Shown one piece after another: positions 42,322-50,473 of a stretch of 64,000 nt of DNA. Location of the stretch: the NCBI GenBank assembly GCA_036389035.1, contig DASVQQ010000022.1, forward strand, positions 1 through 64,000. The letters run 5' to 3'. The translations under genes were made by a program, and so were the position numbers. A model generated the notes under the pieces. It had not been told where the DNA came from. It searched no databases and saw only the letters and a program-made list of their open reading frames with translations. The stretch is from Jatrophihabitans sp. Lineage in GTDB: Bacteria > Actinomycetota > Actinomycetes > Mycobacteriales > Jatrophihabitantaceae. The first letter of the stretch is position 1; every line of letters begins with the position of its first letter.

Positions 42322-42374
42322 GTTGGCCGCTGAGCAGGGCTTCGGTCGGCGTGTGGCCCTGCTGGGCGGCCAAC
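42322..42374. terminator. Hairpin between convergent dinB and HNH genes
   Basis: The arms GTTGGCCGC-tg-AGCAGGGC (42322-42340) and GCCCTGCT-gg-GCGGCCAAC (42356-42374) pair as 9 bp, a two-base mismatch and 8 bp around a 15-base loop. It is placed to stop transcription from both sides. Confidence 0.7.
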
Positions 42375-42391
42375 GATCTTCCGCTAATCGG

Positions 42392-43327
42392 CTAGGAAGC
42401 CCGGAACACCTCATCGGCATGCCACTCGAGGAATTCCGGGTTCGGACGGTCATGGCGGCGCTCCGGCACGCTGATCGTTTGTCCGGCGCGAGCGTAGAAC
42501 TGCTCGCCGTTTCCGAACTCCTCGCGCAACCGACGGCTGACCAGCAGGCGGTACTTGGGATCGACTCCCAGGTACCCACGATCGAACAGGGTGTGCACGT
42601 CAGATCGAAGCAGCAGGCCGTTGTCCAGGCGATGCTCCCCACCCACTGGCAACGGGCGGATGTGTGCCGCTTGCAAGACCGGTCGGATCTTGTCTCCGGT
42701 GATCGAGCAACGGCGGGAGTAGGCGTCCAAGACCTTCGCTTGAAACGCGTGTTGGCCAAGCCGGTACGGGGTCAGCCGCGGATCGCCGTACACCGGCCCC
42801 GGCCGGTGCCATGGCGGGACCTCGGCAGGGTTCGCCGGAGCGTCGAGCAGCCTTCTCATCACCGCTTCGAAATAGCTGGCCGTTGAGGACGTCGTGAGGT
42901 CGTAGGTCTTGCCTTGGACGATGTTGGAGGCAAAGTCGGGCGGCGGACCCACTGTGTCTTCCGGTGCAAAGAGTCGCGTGTCCCGTATGAAAACGCAGCC
43001 GATCTTCGGGTCGTCCTCCGGGGCGATCGGTTGGGCTCGGTAACGTCCCACCTGGATCCGCAATTCTTGCAGGCTCTCGGCACCGTTCCCTTCGCCGAAG
43101 AACTCCCAGGCCTCCGAGACGTGCAACGACGCGAACTCGCTGTAGAAACCACCACCCACAACCTGGTTGTGCGGAGAGTGGGTTTTGAAGAGGAAAGGTT
43201 CACCGGGTGTCAGCGCACCGAATCGGCGGTCGCCTCCCGGGCGCCAGAAATTCACTTCCTCAAGATGGGGCCGTGCGGCGAGGAACCGATACCACCGGGT
43301 ATCAGTCACCCCGACGTAGGTCCTCAC
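42392..43327 (-). CDS. EVE-like/HNH nuclease, predicted modification-dependent restriction enzyme
   Basis: A 311-residue two-domain protein. Residues about 1-150 look like an EVE/PUA-type domain (YVGVTDTRWYRFLAA; FLFKTHSPHNQVVGGGFYSE), a fold that reads modified bases. Residues about 195-265 are an HNH nuclease: YSRRCSITGDKI, AAHIRPL, DNGLLLRSDVHTLFDRG supply the His-Asn-His core; only one Cys of the usual zinc knuckle is seen. The combination resembles McrA-like Type IV restriction enzymes that cut DNA with modified cytosines. No methylase is adjacent, as expected for Type IV. Convergent with dinB; an upstream 89-bp spacer separates it from the excalibur gene. Confidence 0.82.
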   Translation of the reverse strand: MRTYVGVTDTRWYRFLAARPHLEEVNFWRPGGDRRFGALTPGEPFLFKTHSPHNQVVGGGFYSEFASLHVSEAWEFFGEGNGAESLQELRIQVGRYRAQPIAPEDDPKIGCVFIRDTRLFAPEDTVGPPPDFASNIVQGKTYDLTTSSTASYFEAVMRRLLDAPANPAEVPPWHRPGPVYGDPRLTPYRLGQHAFQAKVLDAYSRRCSITGDKIRPVLQAAHIRPLPVGGEHRLDNGLLLRSDVHTLFDRGYLGVDPKYRLLVSRRLREEFGNGEQFYARAGQTISVPERRHDRPNPEFLEWHADEVFRAS

Positions 43328-43351
43328 AGCGGCATTGTGTCGCTCAGGAAG

Positions 43352-43370
43352 CCCGCCACCAAGAGGCGGG
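43352..43370 (-). terminator. Possible weak hairpin terminator of the excalibur-type gene
   Basis: CCCGCC-N7-GGCGGG forms a 6-bp stem between the excalibur-type gene and the HNH gene. There is no T-run; the stem is short, so this is tentative. Confidence 0.35.
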
Positions 43371-43416
43371 AGAGCACATAGCGTGACCGCATGCCGGCAC
43401 CGGCTGAATCGGGCCG

Positions 43417-44121
43417 CTACTCGCAGCCGATTCCGTCCAGGTCCGAATCCAGGCCGTAGGGGTCGTCGCCGGTCACAGAGACCGGTCCTTGCACGTAGCG
43501 AGGGCCGTTGCCTTTACCGCTGGCGCAATCGACGTCCGGGCCGGGTGGAATGCAGGGGTCATAGCCGCCGCAGTCCTCGGTGGGAGCGGGCGGCTGCGCT
43601 GCGGCGGACCGGGACGCTTCGGCGGCCGCTGATCGGGACGCTTCGGCTGCGGCAGCCGAGCGTGACGCGGCGGCAGATCGGGACGCGGACGCGCTGGCGG
43701 AAGCGGAGCGTGAGGCGACAGCGGAGCGAGAGGCCGCAGCGGAGCGGGAAGCGGCGGCCGAGCGCGATGTCGCCGCGCTGGCGGCAGCCCGGGACGCCGC
43801 AGCGGATTGGGATGCCGCAGCGGAGCGGGAAGCCGCGGCCGCCGAGCGGGACGCGACGGCTGACTGGGCCGCCTGCCCGGACGCCAGCGCCGCCCGGCTC
43901 GCCGCGGCGGCAGCTTCGGCCAGCGCCGCGCTGCTCGTGCCGGCACTCGGCGAGGGCGAGCTGGTGGCGGTCGCATGCAGCCCGTTCGGCGCCGTCCGGG
44001 CGTCCGAGGTTTGCTGCCGCGGAAGTGCCGCGACGACCAGCACGAAGGCGACGAAGGCGGCCGGAATCCAGAACCGGAGCGTGCGCCGGCCGGCCCACGC
44101 CTGTAAGGCGGCAAAGTTCAC
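43417..44121 (-). CDS. Membrane-anchored low-complexity protein with C-terminal excalibur motif
   Basis: A 234-residue protein. Residues about 17-35 are a transmembrane segment (LRFWIPAAFVAFVLVVAAL); residues about 75-175 are almost only Ala, Ser and Arg, built from SRSAAA-type repeats; the C-terminus ends DPYGLDSDLDGIGCE, an excalibur motif (calcium-binding loop DxDxDG with a C-terminal Cys; the partner Cys lies in the preceding 45 residues). Excalibur domains are extracellular. GTG 44121 follows GAGAG; a longer frame to 44196 is possible. Upstream on the other strand is the GH13 gene. Confidence 0.75.
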   Translation of the reverse strand: MNFAALQAWAGRRTLRFWIPAAFVAFVLVVAALPRQQTSDARTAPNGLHATATSSPSPSAGTSSAALAEAAAAASRAALASGQAAQSAVASRSAAAASRSAAASQSAAASRAAASAATSRSAAASRSAAASRSAVASRSASASASASRSAAASRSAAAAEASRSAAAEASRSAAAQPPAPTEDCGGYDPCIPPGPDVDCASGKGNGPRYVQGPVSVTGDDPYGLDSDLDGIGCE

Positions 44122-44192
44122 GAGAAGTCTCTCGACGGATGAATAATGACAATCCAAGGTAGCCGGGTTCAGGGCGTGAAGAGGTCGGCTTA

Positions 44193-44215
44193 ACAAGTTT
44201 GTTACATAGACTTGT
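44193..44215. promoter_or_regulatory. Inverted repeat upstream of the GH13 gene
   Basis: ACAAGT-N11-ACTTGT lies in an AT-richer patch between the divergent excalibur-type and GH13 genes, 95 bp before the GH13 start. A repressor site is possible; the arms are short. Confidence 0.3.
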
Positions 44216-44309
44216 GAAGGGCCGCGCGCCGAACACGACGCCTCGAACTGCGGCGCTGCTGGTCTAATGGCACTCCCGTCACCGCTGCACCGGACCGAAG
44301 GGACTGCGG

Positions 44310-45965
44310 GTGTCTGAGCGCTGGTACAAGGAAGCGGTCATCTACTGCATCGAGGTCGACACCTATCAGGACTCCAACGGCGACGGCTGCGGAGACCTGC
44401 CCGGGCTGATCAGCCGGCTGGACTACCTCGCCCGGCTCGGCGTGACCTGCCTGTGGCTCAACCCGATCCACCCCTCGCCCAAGCGCGACGGCGGCTATGA
44501 CATCAGCGACTACTACGGCGTCCACCCGCAGCTGGGCACCCTCGGCGACTTCGTGGAGCTGGCCACCCAGGCCCGCTCGCGGGGCATCCGGCTGGTGCTG
44601 GACCTGGTGGTCAACCACACCTCCGATCAGCACCCGTGGTTCCAGTCCGCGCGCAGCGACCCGAACTCCCCGTACCGCGACTTCTACGTCTGGACCGAGG
44701 ACGAGCCGCCGGACCGCCGCCAGGGCATGGTGTTTCCCGGCGAGCAGACCGAGACCTGGACGATGGACGACGCGGCCAAGCTCTGGTACTACCACCGCTT
44801 CTACGAGTTCCAGCCCGACCTGAACTGGTCGAACCCCGCCGTGCGCGCCGAGATCAAGAAGGTGATGGGCTTCTGGCTGCAGCTGGGAGCGTCCGGCTTC
44901 CGGATCGACGCGGCGCCGTTCGTGATCGAGCAGACCACCCCCGGCGTCAACCCGGGCCCGATGGATTTCACCATCCTCGACGACTGGCGTCAGGACATCC
45001 AGTGGCGCAACGGCGAGGCGGTGCTGCTGTGCGAGGCCAACGTCGCCCCCGAGGACCTTCCCAAGTACTGCGCCGCGGCGCTGGACGGGCCCAACGACCG
45101 CGCCCACCTGATGTTCGCCTTCGGCCTCAACGCCAAACTGTGGCTGGCGCTGGCCCGCTGTGAGGCCGAGCCGCTGGTCGAGGCGCTGGGCAGCATGCCC
45201 AAGCTGGCGGCGATGGCCCAGTGGGCGACCTTCCTGCGCAATCATGACGAGCTCGATCTGAGCAAGCTGACCGACGAGCAGCGCAGCGACGTGATGGCGG
45301 CCTTCGCCCCCAAGCAGGACATGCGCATCTACGGCCGGGGCATCCGCCGCCGGCTGGCCTCGATGATGAACGGCGACCGGGCCCGGATCGAGCTGGCCTA
45401 CGCGTTGCAGTTCAGCATGCCGGGCACCCCGGTGCTGCGTTACGGCGAGGAGATCGGGATGGGCGAGCAGCTGGCGCTGCCCGGCCGGCTCTCGGTCCGC
45501 ACCCCGATGCAGTGGGACGACAGCCGGGCGGCCGGCTTCTCCACCGCCCCGGTCGCCGAGCTGATCAGGCCGGTGTCGACCCGGGGCGCCTACTCCGCCA
45601 AGCGGGTGAACGTCGAGGCCCAGCAGCTGGACCGGCAGTCGTTGCTGCGCTGGTTCGAGGAGCTGATCAGGGTGCTGCGGGAGTGCCCGGAGATCGGCGT
45701 GGGCGAGGTGAGCGTGATCGACCGGCCGTTGCCGCGCTCGGTGCTGGCGCACCGTTTCGACGCCCCGGAAGGCGCGATCCTGCTGTTGCACAACCTCGCC
45801 GCGACGCCGGTGACGCTGGACCTGAGCGGCATCGACACCGGCAAGAGGCCGCACGAGGTGCTGGCCGACGGCCGGTACGAGCCGCCGGCGAAGAACCTGG
45901 CGCACCTGGAGCTGAACGGCTGGGGCTACCGCTGGATCCGGCTGCGCCGCAGCTCCAAGGTCTGA
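44310..45965 (+). CDS. GH13 alpha-amylase-family enzyme, trehalose synthase-like
   Basis: A 551-residue GH13 enzyme: KEAVIYCIEVDTYQDSNGDG at the start, DLVVNHTSDQHPWF (region I), GFRIDAAPF (nucleophile Asp200), LLCEANV (acid/base Glu242), LRNHDEL (Asp313). The beginning and NHTSDQHPWFQSAR are typical of trehalose synthase/oligo-1,6-glucosidase subfamilies. True TreS has about 590 residues and IDAVPYL at the nucleophile; here it is IDAAPFV, so substrate and product may differ. It probably interconverts or hydrolyses small alpha-glucosides in the cytosol. No treY/treZ or maltokinase neighbour. It converges on the ABC gene across 45 bp filled with repeats. Confidence 0.85.
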   Translation: MSERWYKEAVIYCIEVDTYQDSNGDGCGDLPGLISRLDYLARLGVTCLWLNPIHPSPKRDGGYDISDYYGVHPQLGTLGDFVELATQARSRGIRLVLDLVVNHTSDQHPWFQSARSDPNSPYRDFYVWTEDEPPDRRQGMVFPGEQTETWTMDDAAKLWYYHRFYEFQPDLNWSNPAVRAEIKKVMGFWLQLGASGFRIDAAPFVIEQTTPGVNPGPMDFTILDDWRQDIQWRNGEAVLLCEANVAPEDLPKYCAAALDGPNDRAHLMFAFGLNAKLWLALARCEAEPLVEALGSMPKLAAMAQWATFLRNHDELDLSKLTDEQRSDVMAAFAPKQDMRIYGRGIRRRLASMMNGDRARIELAYALQFSMPGTPVLRYGEEIGMGEQLALPGRLSVRTPMQWDDSRAAGFSTAPVAELIRPVSTRGAYSAKRVNVEAQQLDRQSLLRWFEELIRVLRECPEIGVGEVSVIDRPLPRSVLAHRFDAPEGAILLLHNLAATPVTLDLSGIDTGKRPHEVLADGRYEPPAKNLAHLELNGWGYRWIRLRRSSKV

Positions 45966-45967
45966 CC

Positions 45968-46026
45968 CAGCTCAGCCGGCCGGGAACCAGCTCAGCCGGC
46001 CGGAACCAGCTCAGTCGGCCGGGAAC
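45968..46026 (-). repeat. Tandem repeat, 3 x 19-20 bp, containing the stop of the ABC gene
   Basis: Units start at 45968, 45988 and 46007 and differ by one base change and one deletion. Each carries a TGA in minus-strand sense; the one in the last unit (46011-46013) is the stop of the iron ABC ATPase gene. Confidence 0.85.
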
Positions 46027-47072
46027 CAGCGCGCCGGGCCCCGTACCCGCAGCCCCACCTTGTCGCCGGTGGCGGGCGCGGCCGTCCCGGTGTGCCGCAG
46101 GCTGATCACGCTGGAGCGCGGCTCGTCCAGCCGGATCGTCACCATCGTGTCGTGGCCGTAGTAGTCGACGTCCTCCACGACGCCGAAGACGGCCAGGTCA
46201 TCGCCGTCGGAGGAGGAGTCGGTGAGCTCGATCTGCTCCGGACGCAGCATCACGGTGCCGGTGCCGGTGCCGTCCCCGGTCGCCGGCGGCTGGATCGGCA
46301 CGCTGCCCAGCGCGCACTCGGCGACCGAGCCGGCCAGCGCGCCCGCGAGAGTGACCGCGTCACCGACGAAGGCGGCCGTGGCCAGGTCCAGCGGCGCCTC
46401 GTAGATCTGGCGCGGCGGGCCGATCTGGGTCAACCGGCCGGCGCTCATCACGCCCACCTGGTCGGCGAACGACAGCGCCTCGGACTGGTCGTGGGTGACC
46501 AGCAGCGTGGTCACGCCCTGCTCGGCCAGCGCCTCGGCCACCGCGGCCCGGGTGCTGGCGCGCAGCCCGGCGTCCAGCGCGCTGAACGGCTCGTCCAGCA
46601 GCACCAGGGCCGGCCGCGGCGCCACCGCCCGGGCCAGGGACACCCGCTGCTGCTGGCCGCCGGAGAGCTGGTCGGGCCTGCGGTCGGCGTAGTCCGGGTC
46701 AAGGCTCACCAGCTCGAGCAGCTCGGTGATCCGGGCCCGGGACCGGCGCTCGGTGCGGGGCAGGCCGAAGGCGATGTTCTGGGCCACCGTCAGGTGCGGG
46801 AACAGCGCCCCGTCCTGCGCGACGTAGCCGAGCCCGCGCCGGTGCGGCGGCACCCAGACGCCGTCGCCGCAGACCTGCCGGTCCCCGATGAACACCGAGC
46901 CGGGGTCGGGGCGTTCGAAACCGGCGATCACCCGCAACAGCGTCGTCTTGCCGCATCCGGACGGCCCGACGATCGCGGTGGTGCCGCCGTCGGCGATGTC
47001 GAGGTCGATGCCCCTGAGCACCGGCACCGGGCCGTAGGCGCTGTGCACCCGGCGGACCGTCAGCGCGCTCAC
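46011..47072 (-). CDS. fbpC: Iron(III) ABC transporter ATP-binding protein
   Basis: A 353-residue ABC ATPase: Walker [11 protein letters not shown]-loop [13 protein letters not shown], signature LSGGQQQR, Walker [10 protein letters not shown]-loop VTHDQSEAL, then a C-terminal TOBE-like regulatory domain (about 245-353). This layout is that of FbpC/PotA-type importers. It pairs with the permease through a GTGA overlap at 47069-47072. Energises ferric-ion uptake across the membrane. Confidence 0.9.
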   Translation of the reverse strand: MSALTVRRVHSAYGPVPVLRGIDLDIADGGTTAIVGPSGCGKTTLLRVIAGFERPDPGSVFIGDRQVCGDGVWVPPHRRGLGYVAQDGALFPHLTVAQNIAFGLPRTERRSRARITELLELVSLDPDYADRRPDQLSGGQQQRVSLARAVAPRPALVLLDEPFSALDAGLRASTRAAVAEALAEQGVTTLLVTHDQSEALSFADQVGVMSAGRLTQIGPPRQIYEAPLDLATAAFVGDAVTLAGALAGSVAECALGSVPIQPPATGDGTGTGTVMLRPEQIELTDSSSDGDDLAVFGVVEDVDYYGHDTMVTIRLDEPRSSVISLRHTGTAAPATGDKVGLRVRGPARWFPAD

Positions 47073-48697
47073 CGGCCGGCCATCCGGTGCGACTGCACCA
47101 GCAGGAACCACGACACCGGGACGGACAGCACGATCATCAGCATCGCGTACGGCGCCGCCCCGGCATAGTCGATCTCCGAACTGAGCGACCAGAACTCGGT
47201 GGCCAGCGTCCGGGTGCCGGTCGGCGCCAGCAGCAGCGTCGCGGTCAGCTCGGTGACCACCGCCATGAACACCAGGGCGGCGCCGGCCGCCAGAGCCGGC
47301 GCGAGCAGCGGCAGGGTGACCCGGCCGAACACCCGCGACGGCGGGCTGCCCAGCGCCTTGGCCGCCTCCTCGAGTTCGGGCGGCGCCTGCTCGATGCCGG
47401 CCCGCAGGCTGACCATCGCCCGGGGCAGGAACAGCAGGGCGTAGGCCACCACGATCAGCAGGGTGCTCTGGTAGATCGGCCGGGCATAGCGGATCGCCAC
47501 GGTCACGAAGGCCAGCGCCACCACGATGCCGGGCATCGCGCTGGCGAGGTAGGTGCAGCGCTCCATCAGGGTCGAGCCCCAGCCGCGGTGGCGCACCGCC
47601 AGCCAGGCCACCGGCAGCGCGACCGCCGTCGTCAGCACCGCGGCGTACAGCCCCAGGGTGAGCGTGCTGAGCAGGGCCAGCGGCAGCTCCGGCGCCGTCC
47701 AGAGCGCGCCGCCGCCGAGCATCAGCCAGCGTCCGACGCTCACGAACGGCACCCCGATCGCCGCGCCGCAGACCGCCGCTGCCGCCAGCAGGGCCAGCGG
47801 CCTGGTCCGGCCCAGCCGGACCCGCGGGGCCGGCCGGGACGCGCCGGAGCCGAGCCGGGCATAGCGCCCCCGGCCGCGCAGCAGCACATCGAGGGTGAGC
47901 AGCAGCAGGCACAGGCTGACCAGCACGGTGGCCAGCATGGTGGCCGCGGCGCCGTTGAAGGTGGACTCGTACTGCTCCATGATCGCGGTGGTGAAGGTGG
48001 AGTAGCGGATCATCTGCAGCGCGCCGTACTCGGCCAGCAGGTGCAGTCCCACCAGCAGCGCGCCACCGAGGATGGCGGTGCGCAGTTGCGGCAGCACCAC
48101 CCGGGACAGCACCCGGACCGGTGAGTGCCCGAGCGAGCGGGCCGACTCCTCCAGCGCCGGGTCCAGCCGCCGCAGTACCGCCGCCACCGGCAGGTACACG
48201 AACGGGAAGTAGGCGAGCGTGGTGATCAGGGTCGCGCCGCGCAGCCCCTCGATGGTGGGGAACAGCGACACCCAGCCGTAGCTGGTGACGAAGGCCGGTA
48301 CCGCCAGCGGCATCGCGAACAGCACGGCCCACAACCGGCGCAGCGGCAGGTCGGTCCGCTCGACCAGCCAGGCGGCCGCCACCCCGATCAGCACGCTGCC
48401 GGTGACGGTGGTGGCCACCAGCGCCGTGGTGTGCCGCAGCAGCTCGCCGACCCGGGGGCGCACGATCAGGGCGTAGGCCTGGTCCCAGCCGGTGGCCACG
48501 GTCTGCACCAGGACGTAGCCCAGCGGGATCAGCGACAGCGCCGAGACCACCAAGGCCGCGATCAGCACCCCGACCGGCGCCCGGCGGCTCAGACCAGGCC
48601 GGCCCACCCTGCCCCGGACGCCACCGCGGACCGGCAGGCCGGGGCGCTGCCGGTCCGCGGTGATCGCGGCGTCGGGTGGGGACAGGGCGGTGGGCAC
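47069..48697 (-). CDS. fbpB: Iron(III) ABC transporter permease (fused two-domain)
   Basis: A 542-residue permease with about 12 transmembrane helices and two MetI-like halves, each with an EAA loop (SLGHSPVRVLSRVVLPQLR and ALGSPPSRVFGRVTLPLLAP). Such fused permeases are the norm in Fbp/Sfu ferric systems. The GTG at 48697 comes 9 bp after the binding-protein stop; its end overlaps the ATPase start. Middle gene of the fbpA-fbpB-fbpC operon. Confidence 0.9.
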   Translation of the reverse strand: MPTALSPPDAAITADRQRPGLPVRGGVRGRVGRPGLSRRAPVGVLIAALVVSALSLIPLGYVLVQTVATGWDQAYALIVRPRVGELLRHTTALVATTVTGSVLIGVAAAWLVERTDLPLRRLWAVLFAMPLAVPAFVTSYGWVSLFPTIEGLRGATLITTLAYFPFVYLPVAAVLRRLDPALEESARSLGHSPVRVLSRVVLPQLRTAILGGALLVGLHLLAEYGALQMIRYSTFTTAIMEQYESTFNGAAATMLATVLVSLCLLLLTLDVLLRGRGRYARLGSGASRPAPRVRLGRTRPLALLAAAAVCGAAIGVPFVSVGRWLMLGGGALWTAPELPLALLSTLTLGLYAAVLTTAVALPVAWLAVRHRGWGSTLMERCTYLASAMPGIVVALAFVTVAIRYARPIYQSTLLIVVAYALLFLPRAMVSLRAGIEQAPPELEEAAKALGSPPSRVFGRVTLPLLAPALAAGAALVFMAVVTELTATLLLAPTGTRTLATEFWSLSSEIDYAGAAPYAMLMIVLSVPVSWFLLVQSHRMAGR

Positions 48698-48706
48698 GGG
48701 GCGATG

Positions 48707-49729
48707 CTAGAGAAGCCCGGCCTTGGTCATCATCTCGACGACCTCGGGTCCGTTGAGCTTGGCCTCGTCGATGTCGGGCTCGTCCAGTTCGGTCAGCGGC
48801 TTGAGCGCGGCGTTGGCCGCGACGCCGCTGCCGACCGGGTACTCGAACGAGGTGCCGTTCTGCAGCACCTGCTGGCCGGTCTTGCCGGTGACGAACTTCA
48901 GGAACTGCTGCGCGGCCTCGGCGTTGTCGCTGGACTTCAGCACGCCACCGCCGGACAGGCTCACGAAGGCGCCCGGGTCCTGGTTGCCGAAGAAGTGCAG
49001 CTTGGTGTTCTTGCTGTTCTCCTTGGTCTTGGACTGGTCGCCGGCGAAGTAGTAGTGGTAGATGATGCCGCCGTCGATCTGGCCGGCGTTGACCGCCTTC
49101 ATCACCGCGATGTTGCCCTTGTACTGCTTGAAGTTGGTCTTCATGGCGTCCAGCCAGGACTGGGTGGCCTCGGCGCCCTCGAGCTCGAGCATCGCGCTGA
49201 CGATGGCCTGGAAGTCAGCGCCGGACGGCGAGGCGCCCCACTTGCCCTTCCACTTCGGATCGGCCAGATCCATCATCGACTTCGGCAGCTGCGCCTCGGT
49301 CAGCTTGCTGTTGTGGACGAACACCGTCGAGCGGGCGGCGATGCCGACCCACTTGCCGGTGGACGGCTGGTACTGGCTCGGCACCTGGGCCAGCGTGGCG
49401 TCGTCGATGTCGGCGAACAGGCCGGCGTTCTCGACGACCGTCATGGCCGGGGAGTTCTCGGTGAGGAAGACGTCGGCCGGGGAGTCCTCGCCCTCCTGCT
49501 TGATCTGGTTTGCCATCTCGAAGTCGTCGCCCTGGCGCATCTCGACCTTGATGCCGGACTCCTTGGTGAAGGCGTCGATCCACTCCTTGGTGAGCGACTC
49601 GTGCTGGGCGTTGTAGACGGTCAGCGTGTCGCTGCCGCCGGCGTCGTTGTCCGAACCGCAGCCGGTCAGCGCGAGTGCCGTGGCAACCACCGAGGCGGCC
49701 AGGGCGACCCGCTTCGTACGAGACTTCAT
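48707..49729 (-). CDS. fbpA: Iron(III) ABC transporter substrate-binding lipoprotein
   Basis: A 340-residue binding protein. The signal peptide ends in the lipobox LTGC (Cys24), so it is a lipoprotein held at the outer face. LTVYNAQHESLTKEWIDAF, SPADVFLTENSP and the Tyr-rich GGIIYHYYFAG (iron-ligating tyrosines) identify the FbpA/FutA ferric-binding family. ATG 49729 is 6 bp after GGAGGG; the TTG at 49735 that extends the frame is unlikely. The IdeR/DtxR-type box just upstream indicates repression when iron is plentiful. First gene of the operon. Confidence 0.93.
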   Translation of the reverse strand: MKSRTKRVALAASVVATALALTGCGSDNDAGGSDTLTVYNAQHESLTKEWIDAFTKESGIKVEMRQGDDFEMANQIKQEGEDSPADVFLTENSPAMTVVENAGLFADIDDATLAQVPSQYQPSTGKWVGIAARSTVFVHNSKLTEAQLPKSMMDLADPKWKGKWGASPSGADFQAIVSAMLELEGAEATQSWLDAMKTNFKQYKGNIAVMKAVNAGQIDGGIIYHYYFAGDQSKTKENSKNTKLHFFGNQDPGAFVSLSGGGVLKSSDNAEAAQQFLKFVTGKTGQQVLQNGTSFEYPVGSGVAANAALKPLTELDEPDIDEAKLNGPEVVEMMTKAGLL

Positions 49730-49744
49730 GAACAACCCTCCAGG

Positions 49745-49763
49745 TTAGGTAAGGGTAACCTTA
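49745..49763 (-). promoter_or_regulatory. IdeR/DtxR-type iron box
   Basis: TTAGGTAAGGGTAACCTTA agrees at 16 of 19 positions with the DtxR/IdeR consensus TTAGGTTAGGCTAACCTAA and lies 15 bp upstream of the fbpA start. Iron-bound IdeR would block transcription of the transporter. Confidence 0.85.
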
Positions 49764-49838
49764 CATACCCGGAGGAACGCTGGTCCATGGGGGTTGGCCG
49801 CTTCGTGGGTCATGTCGATCGACCTGATCGCCACCCGT

Positions 49839-49864
49839 GCAACAAATCCTGCCGTCATGCGTCC
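49839..49864 (+). promoter_or_regulatory. Conserved putative ECF promoter, copy 1
   Basis: GCAACA (49839-49844), a 15-bp spacer and CGTCC (49860-49864) recur with the same spacing upstream of the paralogous sigma gene at 52035-52060, while the sequence between has diverged. Such a pair is expected for an autoregulated ECF sigma promoter. Confidence 0.5.
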
Positions 49865-49910
49865 ATAGCTGACATAGCGCACTAGCGTTGCCGGCGACGA
49901 GGTGGATCTG

Positions 49911-49928
49911 ATGGACGCGACCGCATGA
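49911..49928 (+). promoter_or_regulatory. Micro-ORF overlapping the ECF sigma start, copy 1
   Basis: GAGGTGG (49899-49905) is spaced 5 bp from ATG 49911, which opens a 5-codon frame (MDATA, stop) ending across the sigma start codon (ATGA). The sigma ATG itself has no ribosome site at normal distance. The same arrangement occurs at the paralogue, so translation reinitiation is likely. Confidence 0.5.
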
Positions 49929-50473
49929 CGGGCTCGATCACCGGCCGGCCGGCCGTTGACCGGCCGGTGTCTGATCTGATGGCCGACGGCCACTTCGACG
50001 CGCTCTACCGGGCCCAGTGGTGGCCGATGATCCGGCTGGCCCAGGGGCTCGTCGATGACGTCAGCTCCGCTGAGGACGTGGTGCAGGACGCCTTCGCCGG
50101 CCTGTACCGCAGCACGACAGCGCTCGCCGAACCCGGTGCGGCGGTGCGCTACCTGCGGGTCAGCGTGGTCAACGGGGCCCGCTCGGCGCTGCGCCGACGC
50201 CGCACGGTCCGGACCTGGCTGGGCCAGGCGCGTGCGGATGAGCACGCGCCGGCCGCCGACGAGCGGTCGCTGCGCTCGGCTGAGCAGGAGGCGGCCCGCC
50301 GGGCGCTGGTGGTCCTGCCCGCCAGGCAGCGCGAGGTGTTGACCCTGCGCTTCCTGGCCGACCTCAGCGACTCCGAGATCGCCGACGCGACCGGCATGTC
50401 AGCCGGGCACGTGCGCTCTGCCGCCAGCCGCGGCCTGGCCACCTTGCGCGCCACCCTTGGAGGGCAGTTGTGA
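49925..50473 (+). CDS. ECF sigma factor, copy 1 of duplicated module
   Basis: A 182-residue SigE-like ECF sigma. FDALYRAQWWPMIRLAQGLV and AEDVVQDAFAGLYRS form region 2; LPARQREVLTLRFLADLSDS and the helix-turn-helix around IADATGMSAGHVRSAASRG form region 4. It is almost identical over regions 2 and 4 to the sigma encoded at 52125-52670. Its stop overlaps the GTG of the membrane-protein gene (GTGA), so the pair is coupled. It is preceded by a conserved promoter and a micro-ORF. Diverges from the iron transporter genes. Confidence 0.9.
   Translation: MTGSITGRPAVDRPVSDLMADGHFDALYRAQWWPMIRLAQGLVDDVSSAEDVVQDAFAGLYRSTTALAEPGAAVRYLRVSVVNGARSALRRRRTVRTWLGQARADEHAPAADERSLRSAEQEAARRALVVLPARQREVLTLRFLADLSDSEIADATGMSAGHVRSAASRGLATLRATLGGQL

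Noticed and set aside
43600..43900. CRISPR-like array in the low-complexity region
   Set aside because: Repeats are short, degenerate and codon-phased (SRSAAA), with no spacers.
46011..48332. 773-codon frame joining the ABC ATPase to an antisense-like upstream part
   Set aside because: Only the last 353 codons are the ATPase; the upstream part is another frame of the permease gene.
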